64,000 bases of DNA from Cryptosporangium arvum DSM 44712 (GCF_000585375.1 NZ_KK073874.1:5662067-5726066); one strand, 5' to 3'; counted from the stretch's first letter, positions 8,199-17,827 are shown. Notes: generated by a model from the letters alone, not told the origin. Program-made: numbers and translations.

Positions 8199-8678
8199 AT
8201 GGTTCCGGACTACACCGCGACGCTTCCGGCCAAGCGCAGCGCGGCGGCCGTGCTGTTCACCGACGGGGACGGGCGGGTGTTGCTGGTCGAACCCACCTAC
8301 AAACCGGACTGGGAGATCCCCGGCGGCACGGTCGAGCGGAACGAGTCCCCGCGCGCGGCGGCGGCGCGCGAGATCGAGGAGGAGCTCGGGCTGCGCGTCG
8401 CACCGGGCCGGTTGCTGGTCGTGGACTGGGTACCGCCCCGGGGAACCCGCACCGAGGGGTTGATGTTCGTCTTCGCCGGTGAGTTCCCCGGCGACGCCGT
8501 GGTCCGCCTGCCGCCCGACGAGCTGCGGTCGTGGGCGTGGTGCGGCCCGGACGAGGTCGACACCCGGATGGCACCGCAGTTGGCCCGGCGGGTGCGGGCC
8601 GCGTCCCGGGCGCTCGCGACCGGCCACACCCTCTACCTCGAGTTCGGCGAGACTGAACCCGACGTACAGAAACGCTGA
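8199..8678 (+). CDS. Nudix hydrolase
   Basis: 159 residues. A full Nudix box begins GGTVERNESP and ends REIEEELGL, with all catalytic Glu residues (GX5EX7REUXEEXGU) in place. The fold's WEIPGG approach and a C-terminal WAWCGPDEV are typical of the ADP-ribose / NTP-cleaving group. The substrate is a nucleoside diphosphate linked to another moiety, not further predictable. Confidence 0.9.
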   Translation: MVPDYTATLPAKRSAAAVLFTDGDGRVLLVEPTYKPDWEIPGGTVERNESPRAAAAREIEEELGLRVAPGRLLVVDWVPPRGTRTEGLMFVFAGEFPGDAVVRLPPDELRSWAWCGPDEVDTRMAPQLARRVRAASRALATGHTLYLEFGETEPDVQKR

Positions 8679-8719
8679 CTACCCCCGACGACGGCTCCGC
8701 GGCGATGATCACGGCCATG

Positions 8720-9394
8720 GACGCACAGCAGTTCCGCGCGGAGTTCGACGCCCGGGTGGAGTTCTCCAACGGTGGACACCTGGCGGTCGCGGGGTTCCGC
8801 GTCGACGTGCCGTCCGCGGACGTCTCCGCGGACCAGGTCGCGACGCTGTTCGTCCGCTCGCTCGGGCTGCTGATGAGCGAACACGTCGACGTCACCGCGC
8901 TGCGCGTCCTGGCCGAGGCGCACAAGGGCACGCGCGGCGGGCCGTCGGCCCCGAACCCGGCGACGCCCGCGGACGAGCGGCGGCTGGTCGACCTGAGCAC
9001 CGCGGGTACGACGATCACCGGCGGCGCGCTCGCTCTCGACCGCGTCGCCGACCTCCCCGCGGTCGTGGTCCGCACGCTCGGCGCCGGTGCCCGGGCCGTC
9101 GGGGTCGGGTCGCTCGCGCCGTTCGACGTCGGCGGCCGGGCCGTCCTGTTCCACACCGGCGAGGAGAACCCGCACCTCACCGCGGACGGGGCCCGGTGGC
9201 TGGCCGATCACGACGCCGCGCTCGTCGGCCTCGACGGGGCCGCGCCCCCGGTGCTGCTCGCCACCGGCCTGCCGGTCGTCGAACACCTGACCGGTCTGGA
9301 CCGGCTACCGCCGCACGGCGCCCGGTTCACCGCGGCCCCGCCGCGGCTCACCGGCGTCGGGAACACCCCGGTCCGCGCCTTCGCCGCCGTGTGA
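8720..9394 (+). CDS. Cyclase-family (kynurenine-formamidase fold) protein lacking the metal site
   Basis: About 224 residues from ATG 8720 (ATG 8705 is also in frame). The C-terminal two thirds follow the 'cyclase' fold (PF04199): VDLSTAGTTI, AVLFHTG, then HLTADGARWLADHDAALVGLD. The metal-binding HxGTHxD segment that follows the first strand in active formamidases is absent; the equivalent region reads TTITGGALALDRVADLP. An unrecognised 70-residue N-terminal part precedes it. It is likely a non-hydrolytic relative or has a divergent active site. Its 3' end overlaps the convergent GGDEF gene by 90 bp. Confidence 0.7.
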   Translation, partial: DAQQFRAEFDARVEFSNGGHLAVAGFRVDVPSADVSADQVATLFVRSLGLLMSEHVDVTALRVLAEAHKGTRGGPSAPNPATPADERRLVDLSTAGTTITGGALALDRVADLPAVVVRTLGAGARAVGVGSLAPFDVGGRAVLFHTGEENPHLTADGARWLADHDAALVGLDGAAPPVLLATGLPVVEHLTGLDRLPPHGARFTAAPPRLTGVGNTPVRAFAAV

Positions 9395-10981
9395 CCCCGG
9401 CTCCGGAGCCGCCGGCGACCCGGGCCCCGACGAGCCGTGCGGCGCCGTGGCCCGCACCACCCGGTTGCGCCCCTCGCTCTTCGCCCGGTACATCGCCTCG
9501 TCCGCGGACGCGGTCAGCACGGTGGCGTCGATCGTCTCGCGGGCCGAGGCCACGCCGAGCGAGCCGGTGATCCAGAGCGGGTCGCCGCTGGGCAGCGCCA
9601 CCGGGTGCGACGCCAGCGTCCCGCGCAGGCGCTCGGCCATCGCGGCGGCGCCCTCCTCGTCGGTGTCGGGCAGCAGCCAGACGAACTCCTCGCCGCCGTA
9701 GCGGGCGACGACGTCGGAGTCTCGGGTGATGACCTGCAGCAGCGTCCCGACCTGGACGAGCGCGGCGTCGCCGGCGGGGTGGCCGTGCCGGTCGTTGATC
9801 TGCTTGAAGTGGTCCAGGTCGAGCACCACGAGGCTCAGCGGCCGCTTGTTGCGCCGGGCCCGCACCACCTCGGTGGCCAGCGACTGCTCGAAGTACCGCC
9901 GGTTCGACAACCCGGTCAGCGGGTCGGTGATCGCCAGCCGCTGCTGCTCGGCGAGCGCCTCGGCCAGCTGGTCGGCCAGCCGTGTCCGGTCGCGCACCAC
10001 CAGCGCCAGCCGGGTGAGCAGGCCGATCACCACCAGGCCGGCGACCAGCAGCGGAACCTGCACGCCGGTGGTCTTGGCGTCGACGAGCACCAGGCCGATC
10101 ACCGCGGCGCCGGCCGCGACCAGCGACGGCAGCATCGTCACGTCGCGGCCGACCGGGAAGTGGACGCCTTCGGACTCCGGGGAACGGATCGCGGTCAGCG
10201 CGCCGAGCGCCAGGAGCACGACCGGGGCCTGGTAGGCGCTGGCGAGCACCGGGTCGGCCGGGTCGAACCGCCCGCTGATCCCGGCGACGAGCGTCAGGCA
10301 CCCGCAGGCCGCGGCGACGACGTGCGCCCAGCCGACGAGCGTCAGCGACGCGGGCAACCGCCGTCCGCCGAAGACGCCCATCGGCACCAGGAACAGCACC
10401 GTGGCCAGCCCGCAGATCGGGTACACGATCGCGGTCGTGCGGTCGGAGGCGACCGCGGGGTCCAGCCCCGCGTCCAGGAACAGGCGCCAGCCCAGCGCAC
10501 CCGCGCCCGCCGCGACCAGCACGAGGTCGAAGCCGAGCCAGAACCGCCCGGAGCGGTGGTCGGGGTGGAGCGCGGCGAGGAAGCCGACGATCGCGACGGC
10601 CGCCGCCGCGACGAAGAACGCGTCCGCGATCGGCGCGAACCCCTTCCATGCCGCCCAGCCACCCGCGGCGAGCGCCGTCGACAAGGCGAACAGCAGCCAG
10701 ATCCGGCCGGTCCCCTGGCGCACGCGGCGGCCCCGGGCGGCGGTGAGCATCAGCCCGAAGGTCACGAGGAGGACGACCGACGCGAGGGCGTCCGCGAGCG
10801 AGCGCAGGGCCGGCCCGCCGAACGCGGCGAGAAGCGCGTGGACGACGACGAACGCGGCGCCGAGCGCCACCGCGAGGGCCAGGACGCGGTCGCCGCGGAT
10901 CACGTCCAGCGCCGTCAGCCGTCTGGCGGCGGCCACACCGCCGTTCGCGACCTCTCGTGGTCCCCGCATGCTCACATCCAT
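9305..10981 (-). CDS. Membrane GGDEF protein (diguanylate cyclase)
   Basis: About 558 residues. The N-terminal half has around eight to ten transmembrane helices, with no recognised periplasmic sensor. The GGDEF domain reads YGGEEF (residues about 429-433) with DPLTGLSNRRYFE at its start. An RxxD (RDSD) lies exactly five residues before GGEEF, the allosteric inhibitory site for c-di-GMP. The active site and I-site are intact, so it should make c-di-GMP from two GTP with product feedback. The start is ATG 10981 or 10969; a longer frame upstream lacks hydrophobic or family character. Confidence 0.87.
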   Translation of the reverse strand: MDVSMRGPREVANGGVAAARRLTALDVIRGDRVLALAVALGAAFVVVHALLAAFGGPALRSLADALASVVLLVTFGLMLTAARGRRVRQGTGRIWLLFALSTALAAGGWAAWKGFAPIADAFFVAAAAVAIVGFLAALHPDHRSGRFWLGFDLVLVAAGAGALGWRLFLDAGLDPAVASDRTTAIVYPICGLATVLFLVPMGVFGGRRLPASLTLVGWAHVVAAACGCLTLVAGISGRFDPADPVLASAYQAPVVLLALGALTAIRSPESEGVHFPVGRDVTMLPSLVAAGAAVIGLVLVDAKTTGVQVPLLVAGLVVIGLLTRLALVVRDRTRLADQLAEALAEQQRLAITDPLTGLSNRRYFEQSLATEVVRARRNKRPLSLVVLDLDHFKQINDRHGHPAGDAALVQVGTLLQVITRDSDVVARYGGEEFVWLLPDTDEEGAAAMAERLRGTLASHPVALPSGDPLWITGSLGVASARETIDATVLTASADEAMYRAKSEGRNRVVRATAPHGSSGPGSPAAPEPGSHGGEGADRGVPDAGEPRRGRGEPGAVRR

Positions 10982-11152
10982 CGCTGTCCGCCGAGTTGGT
11001 GACGGAAGACCCATCGGAGCAGGCCGGTGAAGAGCGAGGGCGGTGGTGTTGCTGATCGGGTGCGGCTCGGTTGGTGACTTACCGTAGCCGCCATAAAGCA
11101 CAGAGTAACGGCATTCCGGCCACCCCGCCGGAAGCGGGGTGGCCGGATCGGG

Positions 11153-11725
11153 TCACACGCCGGCCGGGGCCTTCCGGACCGACTGCAGGGCGGTGCTCCA
11201 CGCCACGGTCTGGTCGAGCAGCGTGGCCAACGAGCCCGCGAGGTACTCGTTGGGCTTGAAGACGCTGAAGTTCTCGAACTCGGTGACGATCGAGATCGCC
11301 ACCTGCGCGCGGACGTCGGCGATCTGCAGCTCACCGAGGATCAGACGCAGGTGCTCGGCGGCCCGGGCCCCGCCGACGCCACCGTAGGAGACGATGCCGG
11401 CCGCCTTGTTGTTCCACTCGGCGTACAGGTAGTCGATCGCGTTCTTCAGCACACCGGACGTGCTGTGGTTGTACTCCGGCGTGACGAACACGTACCCGTC
11501 GAACGAGGCGATCTTCTCCGCCCACTGCTTGGTGTGGTCGTTCTGGTACTGCCCGGCCGACGCCGGAATCGGCTCGTCCAGGTGCGGAAGCGGGTAGTCG
11601 CGCAGGTCGACCAGCTCGTACTCGGCGTCGCCGCGCTGCGACGCGACATCGAGGACCCACTTGGCCACCTGCTCGCCGTTCCGGTTGGGACGGGTACTGC
11701 CGAGGATGATCCCGATACGGGCCAT
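11153..11725 (-). CDS. NADPH-dependent FMN reductase
   Basis: 190 residues of the flavodoxin-like NADPH:FMN/quinone reductase family. The phosphate loop is GSTRPNRNGEQV, and the isoalloxazine loops are TPEYNHSTSGVLKNAIDYL and SYGGVGGARAAEHL. It reduces free FMN, quinones or azo dyes with NAD(P)H. ATG 11725 is preceded by GGAGAG. It is divergent from a MarR regulator across 87 bp holding two palindromes, which suggests induction by quinones or other electrophiles. Confidence 0.9.
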   Translation of the reverse strand: MARIGIILGSTRPNRNGEQVAKWVLDVASQRGDAEYELVDLRDYPLPHLDEPIPASAGQYQNDHTKQWAEKIASFDGYVFVTPEYNHSTSGVLKNAIDYLYAEWNNKAAGIVSYGGVGGARAAEHLRLILGELQIADVRAQVAISIVTEFENFSVFKPNEYLAGSLATLLDQTVAWSTALQSVRKAPAGV

Positions 11726-11753
11726 GAGGGGTGTCTCTCCAGAAGTCGGTTTA

Positions 11754-11799
11754 CTTGCTGCGTCAAGCAAACGTCGAGATCCTTGCTTTGTCAAGCAAG
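11754..11799. promoter_or_regulatory. MarR-type operators in divergent promoter
   Basis: The perfect palindrome CTTGCTT-tgtc-AAGCAAG (11782-11799) and a degenerate copy CTTGCTG-cgtc-AAGCAAA (11754-11771) share a 4-bp spacer and lie 28 bp apart. The minus strand of the first contains TTGACA (11794-11789), a likely -35 for the FMN reductase. A TACTAT (11800-11805) just after it may be the -10 of the MarR gene, which would then be nearly leaderless. Confidence 0.7.
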
Positions 11800-11812
11800 T
11801 ACTATGGGGGCC

Positions 11813-12295
11813 ATGACGCGAGAGCCCTTGACGCCGGACGAGATCGCGTTCTGGCGCGCCTTCAACCGGGCGATGCTCGCGCTGCCCCGTGCTCTCGACG
11901 CCGATCTGCTCCACGAACAGCGCTTCTCGATGAGCGAGTACAGCGTGCTGATGTTCCTGTCCGAGGCACCCGGACGGCGGCTGCGGATGAGCGAGCTCGC
12001 CGCCGCGTGCACGCTGTCGCTCAGCGGGGTGTCGCGGATCGTCACGCGGCTGGAGCGCGCGGGCCTGGTCGTGCGCGAACGGGCCTGTGACGACGGGCGC
12101 GGCTGGGACGCGGTGCTCACCGACGACGGATTCGGCCGGCTCGAGGACGCCTGGCCGGATCACCTGGCGAGCGTCCGCCGGAACCTGTTCGACCACCTGG
12201 AGGGGCTGGACCTGCGGCGCCTCACCGCGGCGTTCGAACGCGTCGCCGCCGACGCTCCCCCGCCGACGCCGTGCGACGAGGGGGGAGCGTGCTGA
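11813..12295 (+). CDS. MarR-family transcriptional regulator
   Basis: 160 residues with a winged helix at about 45-110 (MSELAAACTLSLSGVSRIVTRLE, then a wing with RERACDDGRGWDAVLTDDG). ATG 11813 is favoured; ATG 11804 gives three more residues. It is divergent from the FMN reductase and probably represses both genes through the 11754-11799 palindromes. The C-terminus has a Cys pair (CDEGGAC) that could sense oxidants, but this is a guess. It ends 7 bp from the catalase stop. Confidence 0.9.
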   Translation: MTREPLTPDEIAFWRAFNRAMLALPRALDADLLHEQRFSMSEYSVLMFLSEAPGRRLRMSELAAACTLSLSGVSRIVTRLERAGLVVRERACDDGRGWDAVLTDDGFGRLEDAWPDHLASVRRNLFDHLEGLDLRRLTAAFERVAADAPPPTPCDEGGAC

Positions 12296-12302
12296 GCGAC
12301 GG

Positions 12303-13826
12303 TCAGGCTTTGGCTTGCGCGCTGGAGCGCGCCGGGTTGGCCTGATCGGCGGCCTTCGGATCGGTCTCGGACTGCTTGGCCCGGACCCCGGCCTCGACCC
12401 GGTCACCCAGACCCTTGTCGACGTTGTGCCAGTACTCGAAAGCGCGAGCCAGAATCGGCTCGCTGACCCCGTTGAGCAGGTGCCCGACGATGTTGTCGAC
12501 GAGCCGGTCCCGCTCCTCGTCGGTCAGCACCTCGCGCACCAGCGTCCCGGCCTGGCCCCAGTCGTCGTCCTCGGGCCGGAGCGTGTACGCGGTGCGTACC
12601 ATCTCGCCGTCGGAATACCAGGTGCCGCCGTCGTCGGTCAGCCGCGGGTCGGCCTTCGGGCCGCCGTAGGAATTCGGTGCGTACACCGGGTCGCTGACGT
12701 TGTGGATGCGCATCGCTCCGTCCTTGGAGTAGCTGTGCACCTCCACCCGCGGCGAGTTGACCGGGATCTGCCGGTAGTTGACGCCGAGCCGTGCCCGGTG
12801 CGCGTCGGAATAGCTGAAACCCCGGGCCAGCAGCATCTTGTCGGGCGAGAGCCCGGTACCGGCCACGATGTTGTTCGGCTCGAACGCGGCCTGCTCCATC
12901 TCGGCGTGGTAGTCGCTGACGTTCCGGTTCAGCGTCAGCTTGCCGACCTCGTGAAGCGGGTAGTCGTCGTGCGGCCAGACCTTCGTGAGGTCGAACGGGT
13001 TGAACCGGTAGGTCTTGGCGTCCTCGAACGGCATGATCTGCATCTTCAGCGTCCAGCTCGGGAACTCGCCGTCCCGGATGTGCTCGAACAGATCGCGCTG
13101 GTGGTAGTCGGTGTCGATGGCCGCCATCTGGTCGGCCTCGTCCTGGGTGAACGTCTCGACGCCCTGATCGGTCTTGAAGTGGTACTTCACCCAGAACTTC
13201 TCGCCCTGGGCGTTGATCCACGAGTAGGTGTGGCTCGAGTAGCCGTTCATGTGACGCCAGGTGCGCGGGATACCGCGGTCACCCATCAGCCAGGTGACCT
13301 GGTGGGCGGATTCCGGCACCAGCGTCCAGAAGTCCCACTGCATGTCGTGGTCGCGCAGGTTGTTGTCGGCACGGCGCTTCTGGGAACGGATGAAGTGCTG
13401 GAACTTCATCGGGTCACGCAGGAAGAACACCGGCGTGTTGTTGCCGACGATGTCGAGGTTGCCCTCGCTGGTGTAGAACTTCACCGCGAACCCGCGGGGG
13501 TCACGCCAGGTGTCGGGGCTGCCGCGCTCCCCCGCCACCGTGGAGAACCGGATCACGACGTCGGTCTGCGCGCCGGGAGCGAATACGGCCGCGCGGGTGT
13601 ACGGGGTGACGTCCTGGGTGACTTCGAACGTGCCGAACGCGCCGCCGCCCTTGGCGTGGGGCTGGCGCTCCGGGATGCGCTCCCGGTTGAAGTTCGCCAT
13701 CTGCTCGATCAGGTAGTGGTCCTGGAGCAGCAGCGGACCGTCGGGGCCGACGGAGAGCGAGTACTCGTCGCTGGCGACGGGATTGCCCGCGTCGTTCGTG
13801 GTGGGTGGGCGCTGGGGAGCAGTCAT
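12303..13826 (-). CDS. Monofunctional haem catalase
   Basis: 507 residues, the size of small-subunit (clade 3) catalases. It has the distal His in [13 protein letters not shown], the Asn region [26 protein letters not shown]-contact [11 protein letters not shown] and the proximal haem Tyr in [15 protein letters not shown]. It dismutates H2O2 in the cytosol. No catalase-type regulator is adjacent. Its 98-bp upstream region leads to the tail of the efflux gene. Confidence 0.95.
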   Translation of the reverse strand: MTAPQRPPTTNDAGNPVASDEYSLSVGPDGPLLLQDHYLIEQMANFNRERIPERQPHAKGGGAFGTFEVTQDVTPYTRAAVFAPGAQTDVVIRFSTVAGERGSPDTWRDPRGFAVKFYTSEGNLDIVGNNTPVFFLRDPMKFQHFIRSQKRRADNNLRDHDMQWDFWTLVPESAHQVTWLMGDRGIPRTWRHMNGYSSHTYSWINAQGEKFWVKYHFKTDQGVETFTQDEADQMAAIDTDYHQRDLFEHIRDGEFPSWTLKMQIMPFEDAKTYRFNPFDLTKVWPHDDYPLHEVGKLTLNRNVSDYHAEMEQAAFEPNNIVAGTGLSPDKMLLARGFSYSDAHRARLGVNYRQIPVNSPRVEVHSYSKDGAMRIHNVSDPVYAPNSYGGPKADPRLTDDGGTWYSDGEMVRTAYTLRPEDDDWGQAGTLVREVLTDEERDRLVDNIVGHLLNGVSEPILARAFEYWHNVDKGLGDRVEAGVRAKQSETDPKAADQANPARSSAQAKA

Positions 13827-13924
13827 GCGGTGCCTACCTCCTGACGTCGGTGAGGCTTACCCCGCTCGGGTGGCCATTTCTGGAACCGTTCAAACAAACG
13901 ATCCGCCCCAGCGCCCGATGGCGT

Positions 13925-15460
13925 TCAGCGCGCGGCCGGCTCGCCCTCCCGCTCCCCGCTCGTCGCGGACGCGTCCGGGAGCGGGGCGTTCGAGAGTGGG
14001 GCGTTCGAGAGTGGGGCGTCCGCGAGCGGGGCGTCCGCGTCGGGTGCGGCGGCGGGGGCCGCCGCGGCGTTCGCGGACGGGGGCGGGATGAAGACCGCGA
14101 TCGCCGCGGCGGCCACCGCGGCGCCCACCGCGATCCAGAGCACGACGCGGAAACCGGTCTGGGACGGCACGGTGGCCGGGCCGAACGCCACCGTCATGTT
14201 CGCGAGGATCGCGCCACCGACCGCGCTCGCCACCGACGTGCCGAGCGAGCGCATCAGCGTGTTCAGGCTGTTCGCGGCGGCCGTCTCGGTCACCGGCACC
14301 GACGCCATGACCAGCGCGGGCATCGAACCGTAGGCGAACCCGATCCCGGCGCCGATGATGCAGGTCGAGACGACCAGCTGCCAGATCTCGTCCATGAACA
14401 CCGCGCCGAACGCGTAGCCCAGCGCCACGATCAGCGCGCCGACGATCAGCGTCAGCTTGAAGCCCCGAGCCCGTGCGATCGTCGCCGCCAGCGGGGCCGC
14501 CACCAGCATCACCAGGCCCGACGGCGCCATCACCAGGCCGGCCGCCAGCATGCTCTGCCCGAGGCCGTACCCGGTGACGGCCGGCAGCTGCAGCAGCGTC
14601 GGGATCACCAGCGACATCGAGAACATCGAGAAGCCGATCGCGATCGACGACGCGTTCGTCAGCAGCAGCCGCGGCTGCGCCGTGACCCGCAGATCGACGA
14701 GCGGCGCCGTGGTCCGCAGCTCCCACCAGCCCCACGCGGCAAGCACGATCACCGCGGTGGCGAACAGCCCCAGCGTCAGTCCGCTGCTCCAGCCCCAGTC
14801 GCCGCCCTTCGAGATGGCCAGCAGCAACGAGACCAGCGCGCCGGACAGCCCGATCGCACCGAGGACGTCGAAGCGTCCGCCGGTGCGCACGGTCGAGTGC
14901 GGCACGATCGCCACGACCAGCACGGCCACGACCGCACCGAGCGCGGCCGAGACCCAGAACAGCACGTGCCAGTTGAAGTGGTCGGCGATCAGCGCCGCCG
15001 TCGGCAGGCCGAGCGCACCACCGATCCCGAGCGACGCGCTCATCAGCGCGGTCGCCGAGCCGAGCTTCTCCGGCGGAACGGCGTCACGCATCAGGCTGAT
15101 GCCGAGCGGGATCACGCCCGCGGACGCGCCCTGCAGGAGGCGGCCGACGATCATCGGCGTGAGGCTGTCGCTCAGCGCGCCGACGACCGAGCCGGCCACC
15201 ATCATGCCGAGGCTGAACAGCAGCAGGTGCCGCTTGCCGAACATGTCGCCCAGCCGGCCGACGACCGGGGTGGCGACCGCGGCCGCGAGCAGCGTCGCGG
15301 TGATCGCCCAGGCCGCGTCGCTCGGCGCCGCGTGCAGCAGCGTCGGGAGCTCCGGGATGAGCGGGATGATCAGCGTCTGCATGAGGGACACCGCGATACC
15401 GCCCAGAGCGAGGACGGCGACGATCAGGTTCGTCCGCGGGGCGGGTGCTGTCGTGGTCAC
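13925..15460 (-). CDS. MFS drug transporter, DHA2 (14-TM) family
   Basis: 511 residues with a motif A-like loop GRLGDMFGKRHLL, a motif C-type DSLTPMIVGRLLQGASAG region and 14 predicted helices, as in EmrB/QacA-like proton antiporters. The last 60 residues are a low-complexity Ala/Pro/Asp tail built from a 15-bp tandem repeat. It probably exports amphiphilic drugs. The divergent TetR at 15560 is the expected repressor. Confidence 0.9.
   Translation of the reverse strand: MTTTAPAPRTNLIVAVLALGGIAVSLMQTLIIPLIPELPTLLHAAPSDAAWAITATLLAAAVATPVVGRLGDMFGKRHLLLFSLGMMVAGSVVGALSDSLTPMIVGRLLQGASAGVIPLGISLMRDAVPPEKLGSATALMSASLGIGGALGLPTAALIADHFNWHVLFWVSAALGAVVAVLVVAIVPHSTVRTGGRFDVLGAIGLSGALVSLLLAISKGGDWGWSSGLTLGLFATAVIVLAAWGWWELRTTAPLVDLRVTAQPRLLLTNASSIAIGFSMFSMSLVIPTLLQLPAVTGYGLGQSMLAAGLVMAPSGLVMLVAAPLAATIARARGFKLTLIVGALIVALGYAFGAVFMDEIWQLVVSTCIIGAGIGFAYGSMPALVMASVPVTETAAANSLNTLMRSLGTSVASAVGGAILANMTVAFGPATVPSQTGFRVVLWIAVGAAVAAAAIAVFIPPPSANAAAAPAAAPDADAPLADAPLSNAPLSNAPLPDASATSGEREGEPAAR
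13977..14040. repeat. 15-bp tandem repeat inside the MFS gene
   Basis: Four tandem copies of a 15-bp unit like GGGCGTTCGAGAGTG, the later copies diverging to gggcgtccgcgagcg. On the minus strand they encode ADAPL / SNAPL / SNAPL / PDA in the cytosolic tail of the transporter. The unit keeps frame, so copy-number change would only lengthen or shorten the tail. Confidence 0.85.
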
Positions 15461-15559
15461 GAGAGAACTTTCGACTCGGCGAAAAAGTTAAATCAGTTGC
15501 TTGACTTCACTCCATGGAATCGGTTGTCTGATGCAAGAGTCAAGGCGGTAGGTGGTGCC

Positions 15560-16216
15560 ATGAGTCACAACCAGCAGCAGACGAAGGGGCCTCGCTCGGA
15601 AGCGACCCGCGACGCGATCCTGAGCACGGCCGAGCGGCTGTTCGCCGAACGCGGGCTGAACAACGTGTCGAACCGGCAGGTCAGCGAGGCCGCCGGGCAG
15701 GGCAACAACGCGGCGGTGGCCTACCACTTCGGCACCAAGACCGACCTGGTGCGCGCGATCGTCAGGCGCCACAACGGGCCGATCGCCGCGCGTCGGCGCG
15801 CGCTGGTGGAGCGGATCGCCGGGTCGCTCCGGGCCCGGGACTGGATCTCCTGTTGGGTACTGCCCGTAGTCGAGTACCTCGAGTCCCTCGGCACCCCGAC
15901 GTGGCACGCCCGGTTCGGCGCCCAGGTGAACGCCGAGCCCGCGTTCCGCGAGATCGTCGTCCAGGAGGCGCTCACCGATCCGACGCTCGACGTCATCCTC
16001 GAGGGCCTCAACCGCTGCCTCCCGCCGCTGCCGGCCGACGTGCGGATCGCCCGCAACTACATGACCCGCCAGCTGATCGTCTCGACGCTCGCCGACTGCG
16101 AGCGCATGCTCGCCGAGGGACGCGAGAGCCCGTACTTCAGCTGGGACGCCGCCGCGAACACCTTGGCCGACGCCCTGGTCGGCCTGTGGACGGCCCCGGT
16201 CACGACACCGTCCTGA
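15560..16216 (+). CDS. TetR-family transcriptional regulator
   Basis: 218 residues with an N-terminal HTH (SEATRDAILSTAERLFAERG; recognition helix NAAVAYHFGTKTDL). A long C-terminal domain of the TetR_C_17-like sort follows. ATG 15560 follows a GGTAGGTGG purine stretch. It is divergent from the DHA2 pump over 99 bp. There, TTGACT (15501-15506) and its complement AGTCAA (15538-15543) face each other and could be overlapping -35 boxes. It probably represses the pump. Confidence 0.88.
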   Translation: MSHNQQQTKGPRSEATRDAILSTAERLFAERGLNNVSNRQVSEAAGQGNNAAVAYHFGTKTDLVRAIVRRHNGPIAARRRALVERIAGSLRARDWISCWVLPVVEYLESLGTPTWHARFGAQVNAEPAFREIVVQEALTDPTLDVILEGLNRCLPPLPADVRIARNYMTRQLIVSTLADCERMLAEGRESPYFSWDAAANTLADALVGLWTAPVTTPS

Positions 16217-16480
16217 CCCCGGCCGAGGTCGCGTTCCACCACGATGACCGGCAAGTTCACCTACGCGAGGTTCCGGCCACCGCTCCGGGAAGCGACTTGC
16301 TGAGCGGCGAATCGTCGTCTCCCTCGGTAGAATCGAACGCCGAGCCCTCCGGGGCCGGCGTCGAGCAACGGCCCTTCGCGGGTTCGCCCGAACACACGAG
16401 GAAATCCGCCGTGCCCGGCGGGCCATCTGGAGGGTCCGGCCGACCGCCGGGCGCTCCCCGACCGGAGCGCCAAGAACGCC

Positions 16481-17824
16481 GTGCATCCGTCTCTCCCCCG
16501 CGCCGAAGTCGCCGGCCCGCCCCGCACCGAGGCCCACCGGATGGCCGACGAGGCCCACCGGGTGGCCGACGAGGCCCTGCGCCACAGCCGGCTGCTGCTC
16601 GGCGCCAGTGAGGCGCTGCAGGGCGCGATGACCGTCGACGACGTCGTCCGCGCGGTCGCCGACCTGGTCAGCGGGGATCTGGCGCCCGCGCACGTCGGCA
16701 TCATGCTGCTCGACCGGGCCACCGGGCGGCTCGACCTGGTGACCACCGACCCGCTGCCGCCCGGCCCGGCCGAGCGGTGGGCCCAGGTCCCCGCCGCCGG
16801 CGACCGGTCCGCCGCGCGCGCCGTCCGCGAGCGCCGTCCACTCTTCTTCGGCAGCCGCGACGAGTTCGGCGCCGCGTTCCCCGACCAGGTCGGTGACCTG
16901 GACGCCATCGGCTGGCAGGCGCTCGTCTGCGCGCCGCTGATAGGCAACGAGGGGCCGCTGGGCACGCTGCGCTTCGCGTGGACGGCGCCCCAGCGTCTCG
17001 ACGTGGACGAGCGCGCGGTGATCCTGTCGCTGGCCGGTTACGTCACGCTGGCTCTGGAGCGGGCCAACCACCTGCACGACCGCATCACGGTCGCCGAGAC
17101 CCTCCAGCGGGCGATGCTCCCGGTCCTTCCCGAGGCGGCGCCGTTCGAGCTGGCCGCGCACTACCAGCCCGCGCACCGCGCCGACCAGGTCGGTGGCGAC
17201 TGGTACGACGCGGTCTGCCTGCCCGACGGCCGGCTCGCGCTGGTGATCGGCGACGTCACCGGGCACGACATCCGCGCGGCGGCGAACATGGGGCAGCTGC
17301 GCAACATGCTGCGCGCCTACCTGCTCGACCGCGGCATCAGCCCGGCCGACGCGCTGCGACGCCTGGACGCGGCGAACGACGCCCTGGGCGACCGCACGAT
17401 GGCCACCGCGTTCGTCGCCACCGTGGAGACCGCCACCGTGGAGACCGACGCCGCGGAGACCGACCCCGAACCGGGGCGGGTGCTGCGCTGGTCGCCCGCG
17501 GGCCATCCGCCGCCGATCCTGCGCGCCGCGGACGGCAGCACGCGTCTGCTCCACCCGACCGGGCTGATGCTCGGCGTCCGCCCGAACGCGCCCCGCCTCA
17601 CGTACACCGAACCGCTTCCGGCCGGCACGACGATGCTGCTCTACACCGACGGCCTGGTCGAGATCCCCGGCACCAGCCTGGACGACGGTATCGCGCACCT
17701 ACGACGGTTCCTGGGCGAGCACGGGCACCTGCCGCTCGAGCGGTTGCTCGAAGCGCTGCTGACCGACCACCGCGGCTTCGCCCACCACGACGACGTCGCG
17801 ATGCTGGCGTTCCGCGTCCCCTGA
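16481..17824 (+). CDS. GAF-PP2C (RsbU/SpoIIE-type) protein phosphatase
   Basis: 447 residues. A GAF domain lies at about 35-190 and the PP2C/SpoIIE domain at about 205-447. The latter has VGGDWYDAVCLPDGRLALVIGDVTGH (metal Asp), WSPAGHPPPIL, LLYTDGLVEI and HHDDVAMLAFR. Such enzymes dephosphorylate anti-anti-sigma factors in partner-switching cascades. The gene stands alone without a sigma factor or STAS partner in the window. Short in-frame duplications occur in the N-terminus (RMADEAH RVADEAL) and at ATVETATVETDAAET. The 264-bp region upstream shows only a GC-rich inverted repeat near 16410-16420. Confidence 0.9.
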   Translation: MHPSLPRAEVAGPPRTEAHRMADEAHRVADEALRHSRLLLGASEALQGAMTVDDVVRAVADLVSGDLAPAHVGIMLLDRATGRLDLVTTDPLPPGPAERWAQVPAAGDRSAARAVRERRPLFFGSRDEFGAAFPDQVGDLDAIGWQALVCAPLIGNEGPLGTLRFAWTAPQRLDVDERAVILSLAGYVTLALERANHLHDRITVAETLQRAMLPVLPEAAPFELAAHYQPAHRADQVGGDWYDAVCLPDGRLALVIGDVTGHDIRAAANMGQLRNMLRAYLLDRGISPADALRRLDAANDALGDRTMATAFVATVETATVETDAAETDPEPGRVLRWSPAGHPPPILRAADGSTRLLHPTGLMLGVRPNAPRLTYTEPLPAGTTMLLYTDGLVEIPGTSLDDGIAHLRRFLGEHGHLPLERLLEALLTDHRGFAHHDDVAMLAFRVP

Positions 17825-17827
17825 CGG

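Noticed and set aside
13975-14040. Tandem repeat as CRISPR
   Set aside because: The units are contiguous 15-mers without spacers and lie in frame inside the transporter gene.
16400-16425. GC-rich hairpin before the PP2C gene as a terminator or riboswitch
   Set aside because: Only a short inverted repeat (GCCCGGCGGGC) with no run of T and no recognisable aptamer; too little to call.
15488-17698. Long minus-strand open frame antisense to the TetR and PP2C genes
   Set aside because: Arg/Gly/Ala-rich composition without domain signal; the plus strand has intact TetR and GAF-PP2C motifs. A high-GC shadow frame.
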